From: AAA044-D11 sp965268275
GTDB lineage: Bacteria > Actinomycetota > Actinomycetes > Nanopelagicales > Nanopelagicaceae
Length of the DNA: 64,000 nt
Direction: 5' to 3'
Assembly: GCA_965268275.1 (NCBI GenBank)
Contig: OZ254168.1
Coordinates: 1,116,001 to 1,180,000, forward strand
The position numbers and the translations under genes are program-made. The notes under the pieces were generated by a model, which worked only from the letters and a program-made list of their open reading frames with translations, was not told the DNA's origin and did not search any database. Below are positions 26,559-35,987 of this stretch, in pieces. The stretch's first letter is position 1, and every line of letters begins with the position of its first letter.

Positions 26559-27554
26559 TTATTGGGCAAATTTTTCGAACTTAAGGCCGATTTGATTAGC
26601 AATTTCGGTGATTGTTCCCATTATCGAAAGTGTTTCATCGAGTGGCAACATCGGTGATTCTTTTTCGCCGGCCCGGAAGCATCGCGCGAATTCAATTGCC
26701 TCTTCGCGCAAGCCATGGCCCACGTATCTCTTATCCGATCCACCGATCACTTCATCTTTGTGATTGATTATCCGCCAAGTTGTTGGGTTGTAGAAAGTGC
26801 GATCAATTTCAATTCTGGCATCGCTGCCAACAATTAATGCGCGGTTAGGGGTTGCAGCTAAATTTGTTGTATTCAAGAGCGCCTGTGCTCCACTTGGATA
26901 CTCCAAAATTATTGACGTCTGACCATCAACACCGGTAAATGCCTTTGTGCTCCGTGCTGTGATTCGAGATGGAGTCCCAAGGACCATTGAGGCAAATGAG
27001 ACTGGATAAATTCCTAGATCAAAGAGTGCACCGCCACCAAATTCTGGATTGAAGAGGCGAAAGTTTGGATCCTTTTCGAACCATTGCCCGTGATCGGCGC
27101 GCACTGAAATTATTTCACCGAGAATTCCAGATTTAACAACTTCGCGGATTTGAATCATGTGTGGCAAATACCTGGCCCACATTGCTTCCATCAAAAGTAA
27201 ATTCTTAGACCTTGCAGTTTCAATCATGGTCTTTGTTTCGTCATAGCTCATTGCAAAGGGTTTTTCGCAGAGAACTGGCTTGCCCGCATTTAACGCCAGC
27301 AAGGTATCGCGCATATGCATTGGGTGGTGTGTGGCAACATAGACGCCATCAACGTCTGGATCATTTACTAATTTTTGATATGAATCGTGGCGGTGGCCAA
27401 TCGCAAATTTATCGGCAAAAGCATCGGCTTTAATTTGGGTTCTAGATCCAACTGCAACTACTCGATGGTCTTCAAGGCGCAGAACGTCGCGGGTAAATTG
27501 TTCAGCAATTCCACCGGCTCCGAGAATTCCCCAACGAAATGGTGTTACTGACAT
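26559..27554 (-). CDS. Gfo/Idh/MocA family oxidoreductase
   Basis: NAD(P)-dependent sugar or inositol dehydrogenase fold. Rossmann start WGILGAGGIAEQFTRDV, then the signature VLCEKPFAMSYDE containing the catalytic EKP lysine, and a C-terminal substrate domain with GGALFDLGIYPVSF, which carries the family Asp/Tyr. Length 331 aa is typical; it resembles dimeric dihydrodiol/xylose dehydrogenase-type members. It lies 24 bases upstream of the NDP-sugar synthase and is probably co-transcribed. Substrate unknown. Confidence 0.92.
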   Translation of the reverse strand: MSVTPFRWGILGAGGIAEQFTRDVLRLEDHRVVAVGSRTQIKADAFADKFAIGHRHDSYQKLVNDPDVDGVYVATHHPMHMRDTLLALNAGKPVLCEKPFAMSYDETKTMIETARSKNLLLMEAMWARYLPHMIQIREVVKSGILGEIISVRADHGQWFEKDPNFRLFNPEFGGGALFDLGIYPVSFASMVLGTPSRITARSTKAFTGVDGQTSIILEYPSGAQALLNTTNLAATPNRALIVGSDARIEIDRTFYNPTTWRIINHKDEVIGGSDKRYVGHGLREEAIEFARCFRAGEKESPMLPLDETLSIMGTITEIANQIGLKFEKFAQ

Positions 27555-27686
27555 TTGGCTCCCCCATCGTTATTCAAGTAATAATGCAGCTGATTAAATC
27601 TTAGTGAAGTCTAATCGCAGCAGAGCCTTATTCACATCAATAAAAATCGGGCTTTGATCATGTAAACGAAATTAGGTGTAGAAAAA

Positions 27687-27729
27687 GAAAATCGGGCTTT
27701 GGCAACACCTGGCCAAAGCCCGATTTTCT
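27687..27729 (-). terminator. Strong terminator after uraA
   Basis: A perfect 17-bp stem (gaaaatcgggctttggc with its complement) and 8-base loop, 14 bases beyond the uraA stop. A-rich and T-rich flanks make it work on both strands. A partial copy of its left arm, aaatcgggctttg, occurs 43 bases away at 27644-27656. Confidence 0.9.
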
Positions 27730-27742
27730 TAATTGATTAGGG

Positions 27743-29005
27743 CTATTCGGCCTTTCCGGCTGCTTTATTTAGTGAACGTAGAAGCTGGTAGCCAATTACT
27801 GCAACCAAAGTTCCGTTGATGATTCCGCCAAAGGCGTAATCTCCACGGGTCCATGTCATGTCAGCAATACCAATAATTAAGGTAGTTGCAGCAATGAATA
27901 GATTGGTTGAGTTACTGAAATCAACTTTGTTCTCGATCCAAATCTTGGCACCGAGAATTCCAATCATTCCGTAAAGTGCAACACCAACACCGCCAAGAAC
28001 TCCGGGAGGTGTAGCGCTAAGAACTGCGCCAAACTTTGGTGAAAGTGAAAGCAGAATTGCGCCGACGCCAGCTACCCAATATGCAGCGGTTGAGTAGATA
28101 CGTGTCGCAGCCATAACGCCGATGTTTTCAGCGTAAGTAGTTGTTCCAGAACCACCACCAGTGCCTGCAAGAGTTGTTGCAACACCATCAGCAAATAACG
28201 CATTTCCCATTTGCTTATCGAGATCTTTTCCAGTCATTGTCGCAACTGCCTTAACGTGTCCAACGTTTTCAGCAATTAGAACTAGAACAACAGGAATGAA
28301 CAACAGGATTGCATTTGTTTCGAATGTTGGTGTTGTAAAGGTTGGCATTGCAATCCACTTTGCAGCCTTTACGCCATCAAAGTTGATGTCACCAATAAAT
28401 GCTGCATAGGCGTAACCAACAACGATTCCAGCAAAGATGCTGATGCGACCAAGGAAGCCTTTTGCAACTGCGCCAATCAGCGCAATAGCGGCAAGAGTAA
28501 TAATTGCGGTTACTGGTGCTTGCTTGAAGTTATTGTTTGCAGCGCCAGCAAGGTTGAAACCAATAATCATTACGATTGCACCGGTTACCAATGGCGGCAA
28601 GAGCCAGTTGATCCAACCAATTCCAACTGCATTAACAATTAAGCCAACTACGGCAAGAATTACACCAGTTGCAACAACGCCACCAAGTGCTACTGCCATT
28701 CCGCCATTCGACATTGCAGCTGCAATGGGAGCAAGGAAGGCGAATGATGAACCGAGATAGCTAGGAACTTTATTCTTAGTTAGGGCAAGGAAAATCAGCG
28801 TTCCGACGCCAGAGAAAAACAGGGTTGTGCTTGGTGGAAATCCGGTGATGATCGGTACCAAGAAAGTTGCACCGAACATTGCTGCGATGTGTTGAACACC
28901 AATTCCAATTGTTAAAGGCCAAGCTAGGCGTTCGCCAGGCTTTACAACATCGCCATCTTTAACTGTTTTGCCATTTCCATGAAGCTTCCAAGATAAAAGT
29001 GACAT
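27743..29005 (-). CDS. uraA: Uracil-xanthine permease (NCS2 family)
   Basis: Nucleobase:cation symporter-2 importing uracil or xanthine. About 14 membrane segments are visible. Family landmarks include QHIAAMFGATFLVPIITG near residue 37, the signature AENVGHVKAVATMTG in TM8 and TTYAENIGVMAATRIYS in TM10. The helix-8 pair reads A-E-N and the helix-10 Glu is present, as needed for substrate binding. Length 420 aa. GGAAGG lies 7 bases before the ATG. Its 224-base leader was inspected for a purine riboswitch or PyrR site; none recognised. Confidence 0.93.
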   Translation of the reverse strand: MSLLSWKLHGNGKTVKDGDVVKPGERLAWPLTIGIGVQHIAAMFGATFLVPIITGFPPSTTLFFSGVGTLIFLALTKNKVPSYLGSSFAFLAPIAAAMSNGGMAVALGGVVATGVILAVVGLIVNAVGIGWINWLLPPLVTGAIVMIIGFNLAGAANNNFKQAPVTAIITLAAIALIGAVAKGFLGRISIFAGIVVGYAYAAFIGDINFDGVKAAKWIAMPTFTTPTFETNAILLFIPVVLVLIAENVGHVKAVATMTGKDLDKQMGNALFADGVATTLAGTGGGSGTTTYAENIGVMAATRIYSTAAYWVAGVGAILLSLSPKFGAVLSATPPGVLGGVGVALYGMIGILGAKIWIENKVDFSNSTNLFIAATTLIIGIADMTWTRGDYAFGGIINGTLVAVIGYQLLRSLNKAAGKAE

Positions 29006-29229
29006 TCACTTTCCTTCCGTTGCAAATGAATACTGCAGTTATTTGGCCATAGAGGTTTCTACGACCATCTTGAAGAGGGGAAGGTTCGGAAAAAGAGTAA
29101 GTCGCTACGCAGCAGTAAGTAGGGAATTACACGCAATTTGCAGGGGTATTTTTGGGTGAGTTGAGCGTGATCCCAAATAAATAATTGCGATTGTTAGGGA
29201 TGCGAAGCCTATAAAGAGAGTGAAGGTTT

Positions 29230-29838
29230 TTAGAGAGTGAAGGAAGGGTAATCGTCGGTCACCAAGATAACTGCGTATCCATAGAGACGATTCCAGAATT
29301 CAATTGTGCCAAGAACAAAGTTAGCAATACTTTCCGGATAGTTTCCGGTTGAACTTGTGATGATCCAGGCAAAAAAAGTTAGGACTAGAGCAATCACTGC
29401 ATAAATTATTCCAACGATAAATAATGGAATTGCGAAGATCCATTTGACTAGTGGAAGCACGCGAGACAACTTTGCGCCGCCTTCGATATCTGGAAGATCG
29501 ACTTTGATATTTGGATTCGCTTCAATTGAAGGATATTCATCTGTAAGAAGAAGTGCGTAGGCTGATATGCGAGCATTTAGTTCCAACATTGATTTGTTGA
29601 AGCTTAGAACATAACTTGGGTAAACACCACGAACTAAAAGTGCTAATAGGACGGGAACGAAGAGCAAACCACCGAATGCGGCACCTGCCTGCATCGATTG
29701 AGTAAATGAACCGATAAAAACTGCCATTGGAACAACTAAAATTCCACGGAAGAAAACCGTCTTGCGATCGCGATTTGTTAACTGAATCTCTATCGAAGTT
29801 TCTACCTGATTTGTTGTTGAATCGTTGATACTGCTCAT
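29230..29838 (-). CDS. DUF4389 membrane protein
   Basis: DUF4389 family protein of unknown function with three to four membrane segments, grouped as a hairpin (about residues 30-70) and another long pair (about 128-165). The conserved surface-exposed YPSYVLSF and DEYPSI motifs characterise this family. Located 10 bases downstream of argG, probably on the same transcript, although there is no functional link that I know. Confidence 0.8.
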   Translation of the reverse strand: MSSINDSTTNQVETSIEIQLTNRDRKTVFFRGILVVPMAVFIGSFTQSMQAGAAFGGLLFVPVLLALLVRGVYPSYVLSFNKSMLELNARISAYALLLTDEYPSIEANPNIKVDLPDIEGGAKLSRVLPLVKWIFAIPLFIVGIIYAVIALVLTFFAWIITSSTGNYPESIANFVLGTIEFWNRLYGYAVILVTDDYPSFTL

Positions 29839-29848
29839 TGAGTTTCCT

Positions 29849-31180
29849 CTATTTTTTGTTATCTATCTCTTTGATCAACTTAAATTGGCCATCGCCAAGT
29901 TGACCCTGGTTTGCATACATTTCTAACTTTGCTCTTGTGTCTTCAATATCTAGATTTCGCATTGTTAATTGGCCAATTCGATCTGATGGCCCAAATGCTG
30001 CATCTTCAGTGCGCTCCATAGATAACTTATCTGGGTGATAACTAAATCCAGGACCAGTTGAATTAAGAATTGAGAAATCATCCCCGCGACGCAGACGAAT
30101 TGTCACTTCACCAGTAACAGCCGATGCAACCCAGCGCATAAGTGATTCGCGAAGCATCAATGATTGCGGATCAAGCCAGCGTCCCTCGTAAAGCAAGCGA
30201 CCAAGGCGGCGTCCTTCTGCATGGTAATTCGCAATTGTGTCTTCGTTATGAATTGCACTTATCAAACGCTCATATGCAATGTGAAGAAGCGCCATTCCAG
30301 GAGCTTCATAAATTCCGCGGCTCTTAGCTTCGATAATTCTATTTTCGATCTGGTCCGACATTCCAAGTCCGTGACGTCCACCGATTTCATTTGCCATTTG
30401 CATAAGTGCGACCGCGCCAAGTTTTTCACCATTAATTGCAACTGGGCGACCCTTAGAAAATTCTATTTTCACATCTTCGGTCGCGATCTTTACCGATTCT
30501 TTCCAAAATGCGACGCCCATGATTGGTTCAACAATTTCAAGTGAGGTGTCGAGGTTCTCAAGAGTTTTTGCTTCATGAGTTGCACCCAAAATATTTGCAT
30601 CGGTTGAATAAGCCTTTTCAACACTATCGCGATAAGGAAGTTTGCGAGTCGAAAGCCATTCCGACATTTCCTTGCGCCCACCAAGTTCGTTTACAAAATC
30701 TGTATCAAGCCATGGCTTATAAATCTTTAGCTTTGGATTAGCCAGTAGGCCATAGCGATAAAAACGTTCGATGTCATTGCCTTTATAGGTTGAGCCATCG
30801 CCCCAAATTGAAACGTTATCTTCAAGCATTGCGCGCACAAGCAAGGTGCCAGTAACTGCGCGGCCAAGTGGCGTTGTATTGAAATAAGTTTTTCCGCCAG
30901 AGCGAATATGAAAAGCGCCGCAAGCTATCGCAGCAAAACCTTCTTCAACAAGTGCTTCTTTGCAATCAATTAATCGTGAACCTTCGGCGCCATAAGCTTT
31001 TGCTCTACTTGGCACAGAACCAATATCTGGTTCGTCATATTGACCAAGATCAGCGGTGTAGGTAAACGGCACTGCACCTTTTTCGCGCATCCAGGCAACG
31101 GCAACTGAAGTATCTAGGCCGCCAGAGAAAGCAATTCCAACTCTTTCACCGACCGGCAGCGATGCAAGGACTTTTGACAT
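29849..31180 (-). CDS. argG: Argininosuccinate synthase, long E. coli type
   Basis: Joins citrulline and aspartate using ATP in arginine synthesis. PP-loop ATP site GIAFSGGLDTSVAVAWM near residue 16, then GDGSTYKGNDIERFYRYGLL and GGRHGLGMSDQIENRIIEAKSRG. The sequence aligns along its whole length with the E. coli ArgG subfamily rather than the short (about 400 aa) subfamily usual in actinobacteria. Other arg genes are absent from the window. It is followed directly by DUF4389. Confidence 0.96.
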   Translation of the reverse strand: MSKVLASLPVGERVGIAFSGGLDTSVAVAWMREKGAVPFTYTADLGQYDEPDIGSVPSRAKAYGAEGSRLIDCKEALVEEGFAAIACGAFHIRSGGKTYFNTTPLGRAVTGTLLVRAMLEDNVSIWGDGSTYKGNDIERFYRYGLLANPKLKIYKPWLDTDFVNELGGRKEMSEWLSTRKLPYRDSVEKAYSTDANILGATHEAKTLENLDTSLEIVEPIMGVAFWKESVKIATEDVKIEFSKGRPVAINGEKLGAVALMQMANEIGGRHGLGMSDQIENRIIEAKSRGIYEAPGMALLHIAYERLISAIHNEDTIANYHAEGRRLGRLLYEGRWLDPQSLMLRESLMRWVASAVTGEVTIRLRRGDDFSILNSTGPGFSYHPDKLSMERTEDAAFGPSDRIGQLTMRNLDIEDTRAKLEMYANQGQLGDGQFKLIKEIDNKK

Positions 31181-31239
31181 GCGAGAAGTCTAGGACATCA
31201 GCCGAGCGTGCCATTAACAATATCTGGGGCTTTGGGAAT

Positions 31240-31608
31240 TTATTCGACTGAAAGTGTCAGGATCTCGCTCAACGCTACTTTTCTAAGGGTTTCTAATTGG
31301 TCATCCAACAATGCGTGTAAAACCTTGGCATCAGGATTTGGTTTAGTTAGCTCGAGTAGAACATCATCGATTTGCAGGGCCGATGGGTTTGTTGGGTTTG
31401 TTGGGTTTGTTCTTGCTTGATACAGGCCAAGATCTGTTGCGTTTTTATGAATCGCACGAATCCTAAAATTGATTGCATCCAGTGCGGTTGCGAAAAGTGT
31501 CTGATCTTTATCCAGGCTCGCTTTATCTAAAGTCGAAAGCGTGCCAGCCAGGATTTTTACATCACCTATTAACTGGTTTAGCTTCGAAATTTCATTGGCA
31601 TTGGGCAC
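31240..31608 (-). CDS. Uncharacterised 122-residue helical protein
   Basis: No family recognised. The protein is predominantly helical and acidic, with a central linker TNPTNPTNPSA encoded by three exact copies of a 9-bp unit. No membrane segments or cysteines. Could be a coiled-coil protein with two helical hairpins joined by the linker. It lies between argG and the HNH gene, pointing away from the latter. Coding seems real because the frame is open over 369 bases and codon use resembles the neighbours. Confidence 0.5.
   Translation of the reverse strand: MPNANEISKLNQLIGDVKILAGTLSTLDKASLDKDQTLFATALDAINFRIRAIHKNATDLGLYQARTNPTNPTNPSALQIDDVLLELTKPNPDAKVLHALLDDQLETLRKVALSEILTLSVE
31385..31411. 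repeat. 9-bp unit x3 (gggtttgtt)
   Basis: Three exact copies of gggtttgtt encoding the Asn-Pro-Thr repeat in the linker of the 122-residue protein. Confidence 0.95.
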
Positions 31609-31734
31609 GGGGTAATTATCCTCGAGATGAGTGATTACGCCAAGTGCTTGCCCAAATTATTTGAATTGCTTTTCCTGAAACCTTTCAGATGATAAATAGT
31701 TATCAACAGGCAAAAAGTTTTCACAGAAATTCTC

Positions 31735-33273
31735 ATGATTCAGAGCAACATGCCAATTATTATTCTTCATGTCAGTGCCCACGTCCATAATACAAACATG
31801 CAAAACCAATCCGATAAAGTTTGTTCTCTAGAGATGCGAATCTTGGGCGAGCGAATTGCAGAAATCCTGCATCTTCCTGCTGGCATCGAGATGGTTAACG
31901 AATTATGGAAAATTTCACCTGAATCTTTAGATTATGCCGGTCGCGTGGATTATCTGGCTGCGATTGAAAAGCAAAGTGGTTGGTTTAATGTCTGGATGCA
32001 AAATGCAATAGTCGCGATTGCTGGGGGCGAACCCAGCCGAGCCGATTCCATGTATTCCGGCGTTGACGATTCAGAGCGCGAGGAAATCGCAACGGCGCTT
32101 CGTATGTCAGGATCGACCGCTCAAGGACGAATAGATGTTGCTAGAACTCTTACTCAGTATTTACCTGGCGCAACCGCAGCTCTTGCAATTGGTGATATTT
32201 CTCCGGCACACGCAAATGTAATTGCGCGCGAGAGCGCACAACTTATTCGCCAAGGCGTTGCGCCTGAAGTATTGAAACTAATTGAAGACGAAGCAATTGC
32301 GCATGCCGAATTTCATACTCCTGCGCAAGTTGCTAACAAGGTTCGCTCCTGTATTGCGATGTTTGCACCAGAACAATTTGAAGCCGCAGTTGTCGAAGAA
32401 AAATCAACTCGTAGAGTTTCTTGCTATCCAAACGCTAATGGAATGGCGACAATTGTTGCGTTTCTTCCTGCAGCAGATGCTCAGACAATAATGCTGGCAA
32501 TTGATCGATTGGCCCACAAAACAAATGGCGTGGCCAAAGAGAAACTTCGTGAATTTCAGGAAAAAAGCGGATACCGAATGCGGGCAAACTCATCCGCTCC
32601 GTTCCCTTCGCAGCCCGATTTCACTTCAGTCGTTAACGGTGCAGATTTGAATACCGGAGCAGTTCCTAGTTTTAACCTTACGGATTTCAGCGCCGATTTA
32701 ATGGATCCAATGGATGCTCATCGCGCCGATGCAATGACTGCAATCGCGGCTCTATTTTTAGAAACAAATGAAGATCAAGTTATGAATCACGGAAGACCGA
32801 TAACAGTGAATTTAACTATTGACCTTCCAACACTTTTAGGGCTTAGTGAAAATCCAGGACAACTAAGTGGATATGGTGCAATCCCTGCAACTGTTGCCCG
32901 TGAACTTGCGGCAGACGGTAAATGGCGAAAATTCATCACTGATCCGAATACCGGAAATCTCCTCGATTTTGGTCGCGAAAGTTATCTGCCACCGCAAGCA
33001 TTGCGTGATTTTTTACTCGCAAGAGATAGAACTTGCAGATTCCCAGGCTGTCGAAGATCGGGAATTAAAGGGGAAATTGATCATGCAATTCCATGGGAAG
33101 AGGGCGGGGAAACTTCACCAAAAAATCTTGGCTTGCTTTGCAAACGACATCATCAGTTGAAGACTCATGGTGGTTGGAAACTTGAAAGCTTTGAAGATGG
33201 TTCTTGCGAATGGACTTCCCCGCTTGGAAAAAAGAGGTTTGTTCCGGCTAGGCCAATGGACGAAGTCGCCTAA
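31735..33273 (+). CDS. HNH endonuclease with DUF222 (13E12 repeat family)
   Basis: DUF222/HNH protein of the 13E12 type, common in several copies in actinobacteria and treated as selfish or mobile. N-terminal DUF222 helical region (about residues 30-300); HNH nuclease at the end with CRFPGCRRSGIKGEIDHAIPW, GGETSPKNLGLLCKRHHQLK and HGGWK. The two zinc cysteines (CRFPGC), the catalytic DH pair and CKRHH are intact, so it should be active. The start is uncertain: the first ATG lacks a ribosome site and MRILGERI (31834) is an alternative. No inverted repeats or target duplications were seen around it. Confidence 0.9.
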   Translation: MIQSNMPIIILHVSAHVHNTNMQNQSDKVCSLEMRILGERIAEILHLPAGIEMVNELWKISPESLDYAGRVDYLAAIEKQSGWFNVWMQNAIVAIAGGEPSRADSMYSGVDDSEREEIATALRMSGSTAQGRIDVARTLTQYLPGATAALAIGDISPAHANVIARESAQLIRQGVAPEVLKLIEDEAIAHAEFHTPAQVANKVRSCIAMFAPEQFEAAVVEEKSTRRVSCYPNANGMATIVAFLPAADAQTIMLAIDRLAHKTNGVAKEKLREFQEKSGYRMRANSSAPFPSQPDFTSVVNGADLNTGAVPSFNLTDFSADLMDPMDAHRADAMTAIAALFLETNEDQVMNHGRPITVNLTIDLPTLLGLSENPGQLSGYGAIPATVARELAADGKWRKFITDPNTGNLLDFGRESYLPPQALRDFLLARDRTCRFPGCRRSGIKGEIDHAIPWEEGGETSPKNLGLLCKRHHQLKTHGGWKLESFEDGSCEWTSPLGKKRFVPARPMDEVA

Positions 33274-33293
33274 TTCCTTATTAAACTATTGGC

Positions 33294-33575
33294 ATGGAAT
33301 CTCTTGCGCTCTTAGTAACCATAATGATCTTGGTTTCAATTTTAGGTGCCCCAATAGGTTGGTTGGTGTTGAAGATTCCGACTCAGAAACAGTCAACGAC
33401 CATGTTCAAAAAATTGATGGCGTTTATGTTTACCTTGGTTGGCTTCATGGTTGGAACATCTATTTTGCTGACAGGCCCCGCTGTAGGCGGCGTAGTTATT
33501 GCGCTCTTTTCAATCGGAGCATCGATTTTTGTATTCGTAAAGATTTGGTTTGATAAAACTTATTGGGAGCACTAA
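33294..33575 (+). CDS. Small membrane protein with three helices
   Basis: Unrecognised 93-residue protein. Hydrophobic segments around residues 4-26, 42-61 and 64-84, with a short basic loop (PTQKQSTTMFKK) between the first two. The initial part LLVTIMILVSILGAPIGWLVL resembles a typical inner-membrane helix. It starts 20 bases after the HNH gene on the same strand. Function unknown. Confidence 0.6.
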   Translation: MESLALLVTIMILVSILGAPIGWLVLKIPTQKQSTTMFKKLMAFMFTLVGFMVGTSILLTGPAVGGVVIALFSIGASIFVFVKIWFDKTYWEH

Positions 33576-33587
33576 CTAGTAAAACGT

Positions 33588-33957
33588 GGAGGTGCCGGGA
33601 ATCGAACCCGGGTCCTCTAGAGCAAAATCAGGGCTTCTACGGGCGTAGTGTTCTATTCGTATTCTCAGTCCTGACTCTCACAAACACATGTAGTCAACGA
33701 ACTCAGTTATAGATTTATTTCCCCGATAGAGTCCATAACACCACTATCAAGTGAGCTCTCTAGCGACGCTAACATCCAAGTCGAGAGCACTCTTGGGTTA
33801 ACGGATTCACTTAAATCGCTTAGGCAGCGATAGCGAAATCAGCGGCAGTTGTACTGGCGCTTATAGTTTTGCCAGGGTTATTGGTTAACGAGATCATCCC
33901 GGCTTCCTCGGCCCGCTTCACCTGACTCAACAACTAAAGTCGAGACCGTTCACCCCC
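33588..33957 (-). ncRNA. ssrA: tmRNA
   Basis: Transfer-messenger RNA that rescues stalled ribosomes. 5' end GGGGGTGAACGGTCTCGACTTT and 3' end with the T arm GGTTCGATTCC and acceptor CACCTCC plus A are at the correct ends; the seven acceptor pairs include one G-U. The tag reading frame is at 33820-33858: resume codon GCC, then peptide ASTTAADFAIAA and TAA, preceded by ATAAGC as in mycobacterial tmRNA. CCA is not encoded (A is followed by CG). smpB lies 165 bases away on the same strand, upstream of it. Confidence 0.96.
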
Positions 33958-34122
33958 ATGATGGTTGTGGAACATGAAGCATTTACTTTTCTATATTTAG
34001 TTTTTTCCGAATTGTTGTTAGATAACGATATTTGAAGAAAATAAATATCCTCATTTAACGTGCTAATTGTAAGGCGTAAATTGCCTTAAAGATAAATCGT
34101 GGAATCAGCGCTTCGAGCGGAA

Positions 34123-34605
34123 TCAACGCTCAGATTTGCCGCTGGTTCGCCTGGAGAGTTCGCGGGTTATTTCGCGATTAGCCTGTTTCTCCATCAATGT
34201 GGCCCGTTTATCGTGAGCCTTCTTTCCCTTTGCAAGAGCTAATTCGATTTTTGCTTTGCCATCTTTGAAGTAAAGAGAAAGTGGCACAAGTGTGAGACCA
34301 CCTTGTTTGGTATCGGCGGCCAATCTTTCAATCTCCTTCTTATGAAGAAGCAATTTACGTTCCCGACGAGGGGTGTGGTTATTCCAAGTTCCCTCGGTGT
34401 ATTCCGGGATATGAACACCGCTTAACCAAAGTTCACCATTATTAACCATCGCAAAACCATCAACAAGTGAAGCTCTACCGGCGCGGAGGGATTTAACTTC
34501 AGTTCCACTCAGAACTATTCCACATTCAAATACTTCTTCAATGAAGTAGTCATGGCGAGCACTCTTGTTTTGTGCAATCAACTTCTTGCCAAGTTCTTTA
34601 ACCAT
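34123..34605 (-). CDS. smpB: SsrA-binding protein SmpB
   Basis: Binds the tRNA-like domain of tmRNA and mimics the anticodon arm in the ribosome. Family features are AQNKSARHDYFIEEVFECGIVLSGTEVKSLR at the start, LWLSGVHIPEY in the middle and the basic C-terminal tail (KQANREITRELSRR) that forms a helix in the mRNA channel. Length 160 aa is normal. It lies next to ssrA and downstream of the ftsEX-S41 block, an order also known in mycobacteria. Confidence 0.97.
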   Translation of the reverse strand: MVKELGKKLIAQNKSARHDYFIEEVFECGIVLSGTEVKSLRAGRASLVDGFAMVNNGELWLSGVHIPEYTEGTWNNHTPRRERKLLLHKKEIERLAADTKQGGLTLVPLSLYFKDGKAKIELALAKGKKAHDKRATLMEKQANREITRELSRRTSGKSER

Positions 34606-34748
34606 TTAGACCACCTCATTTCCTGTTTCTAGTTCGCTAGTTCGCAATTTTGCAATTAGTTGCATTGCTAAGGATACGCTGAAAAGCGCTCACCTCGGTC
34701 TTATAAGGGAGCGATACCAGTTTGTTGGGAGCGCTAATTACTTCTTGC

Positions 34749-34768
34749 CGCTACTTGTCGCTACTTGT
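34749..34768. repeat. 10-bp tandem duplication (cgctacttgt) spanning a stop codon
   Basis: Two adjacent copies of cgctacttgt and the start of a third, at the 3' end of the S41 peptidase gene. The stop codon (TAG) lies in the coding-strand upstream copy, so the duplication repeats the stop in a different frame. Confidence 0.9.
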
Positions 34769-35912
34769 CGCTTCCGATGGCAGATAGACCGCTTAAAACA
34801 AGAAGGGCTTTGGAGATTTCTTCTTCATCAGGAATAAGCAGATCTGGAGCAATACCCGCTTGATCAATAACGCGGCCATTTGGGGTGCGATATTTTCCGA
34901 TAGTAATTTCGAGCTTAGAACCATCTACTAAATCAATAATCTCTTGGACTGTGCCTTTGCCATAACTTTTCTCGCCAATGATTACGGCGCGATTGCGATC
35001 TTGAAGTGCACCAGCGATTACCTCTGCTGCACTAGCAGTTGCTCTATTGATCAACACAGTCATTGGGGCGGTCTCTGGATTCTTGTTTTTTGATTCTAAA
35101 ACTACTTCAGAATCATTTTTTCTGGAATATGAAACGATTGTTCCTTCTGGAAGAAATTGCGAAGCAACTTCTACTGCAACATTCAGTAATCCACCAGGAT
35201 TGTCACGTAAATCTAAAACGATCCCTCCAGTGTGCGGATACTTGGCAAGTGCTATTTCAATGTCATTTGAAACTTGACTGGTAATTGAAGAAACCTGAAT
35301 ATAAACGACTTTGCTTGCAAGTTGATAGGCAACTACATCACCATTCAGAATAGATTGCCGAGTTAACTCAAGCCTGATTGGATCTTGATTTCTTTCTAGC
35401 CCGATCCGCACTTTTGTATTTGGTGCTCCCCTAAGTGCTGCTATTGCCGTCGCAACAGTCGCTCCTTCCAGGCCAACGCCATTTACATCAACCAGTGAAT
35501 CTAAAACTTTAATTCCAGCCTTTGCGGCTGGTGAATTTACTTGCACGCTTGAAACTTCTAGAACACCAGATTTATTTTTACGAAGCCAAATTCCAATTCC
35601 GCTATATCGACCTTCGAGTGACTGGGTTAAATTCTGAACGCTCTCTTGCGGAAAATAGTTTGCCCATTGATCGCCTGAAGCTTTTAGCGCTGCTTCAATC
35701 GCAGCACGCTCTAAAGTATTTCGATCCGAAGGCGTTGGATTCTTTGACAAAATTTTCGAGATTGATTGTTCTACCGGTGATACATTTCTGGTTTGACCAA
35801 CATAATCTCCAAGGGCAAATGCCAAAATTATGGCAAAAGATGCAATAGCTGCTGTTGCGCTAAATCCGGCCCCGCGAATACGCGAAACAATAGATTGCCA
35901 AGGGGAAAGCAT
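34761..35912 (-). CDS. S41 family (C-terminal processing) peptidase
   Basis: Carboxy-terminal processing protease anchored to the outer face of the membrane by one N-terminal helix (about residues 15-35). A PDZ domain follows (GIGIWLRKNKSGVLEVSSV, then PAAKAGIKVLDSLVDVNGV at about 125-150), then the S41 catalytic domain with the serine in TASAAEVIAGALQDR and the lysine in GEKSYGKGTVQE. All catalytic residues appear present. It is located between ftsX and smpB, so a role in division or envelope-protein turnover is plausible. Confidence 0.93.
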   Translation of the reverse strand: MLSPWQSIVSRIRGAGFSATAAIASFAIILAFALGDYVGQTRNVSPVEQSISKILSKNPTPSDRNTLERAAIEAALKASGDQWANYFPQESVQNLTQSLEGRYSGIGIWLRKNKSGVLEVSSVQVNSPAAKAGIKVLDSLVDVNGVGLEGATVATAIAALRGAPNTKVRIGLERNQDPIRLELTRQSILNGDVVAYQLASKVVYIQVSSITSQVSNDIEIALAKYPHTGGIVLDLRDNPGGLLNVAVEVASQFLPEGTIVSYSRKNDSEVVLESKNKNPETAPMTVLINRATASAAEVIAGALQDRNRAVIIGEKSYGKGTVQEIIDLVDGSKLEITIGKYRTPNGRVIDQAGIAPDLLIPDEEEISKALLVLSGLSAIGSDK

Positions 35913-35987
35913 TCGTGAATTCTCCTAGCAAAGCCTGAAATTGGCAAAGTTGTGGAGCGGTATGCGTATTTAGAGCAGTGTGCGCAG

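Noticed and set aside
29006..29229. Purine riboswitch or PyrR element before uraA
   Set aside because: I looked for the three-way-junction core and a PyrR binding loop and found neither.
31686..31720. DnaA boxes and an origin near 31.7 kb
   Set aside because: Only single near-matches such as ttatcaaca; no dnaA, dnaN or cluster.
31735..33273. Transposon or homing intron around the HNH gene
   Set aside because: No inverted repeats, target duplication or interrupted gene; DUF222/HNH genes are usually solitary.
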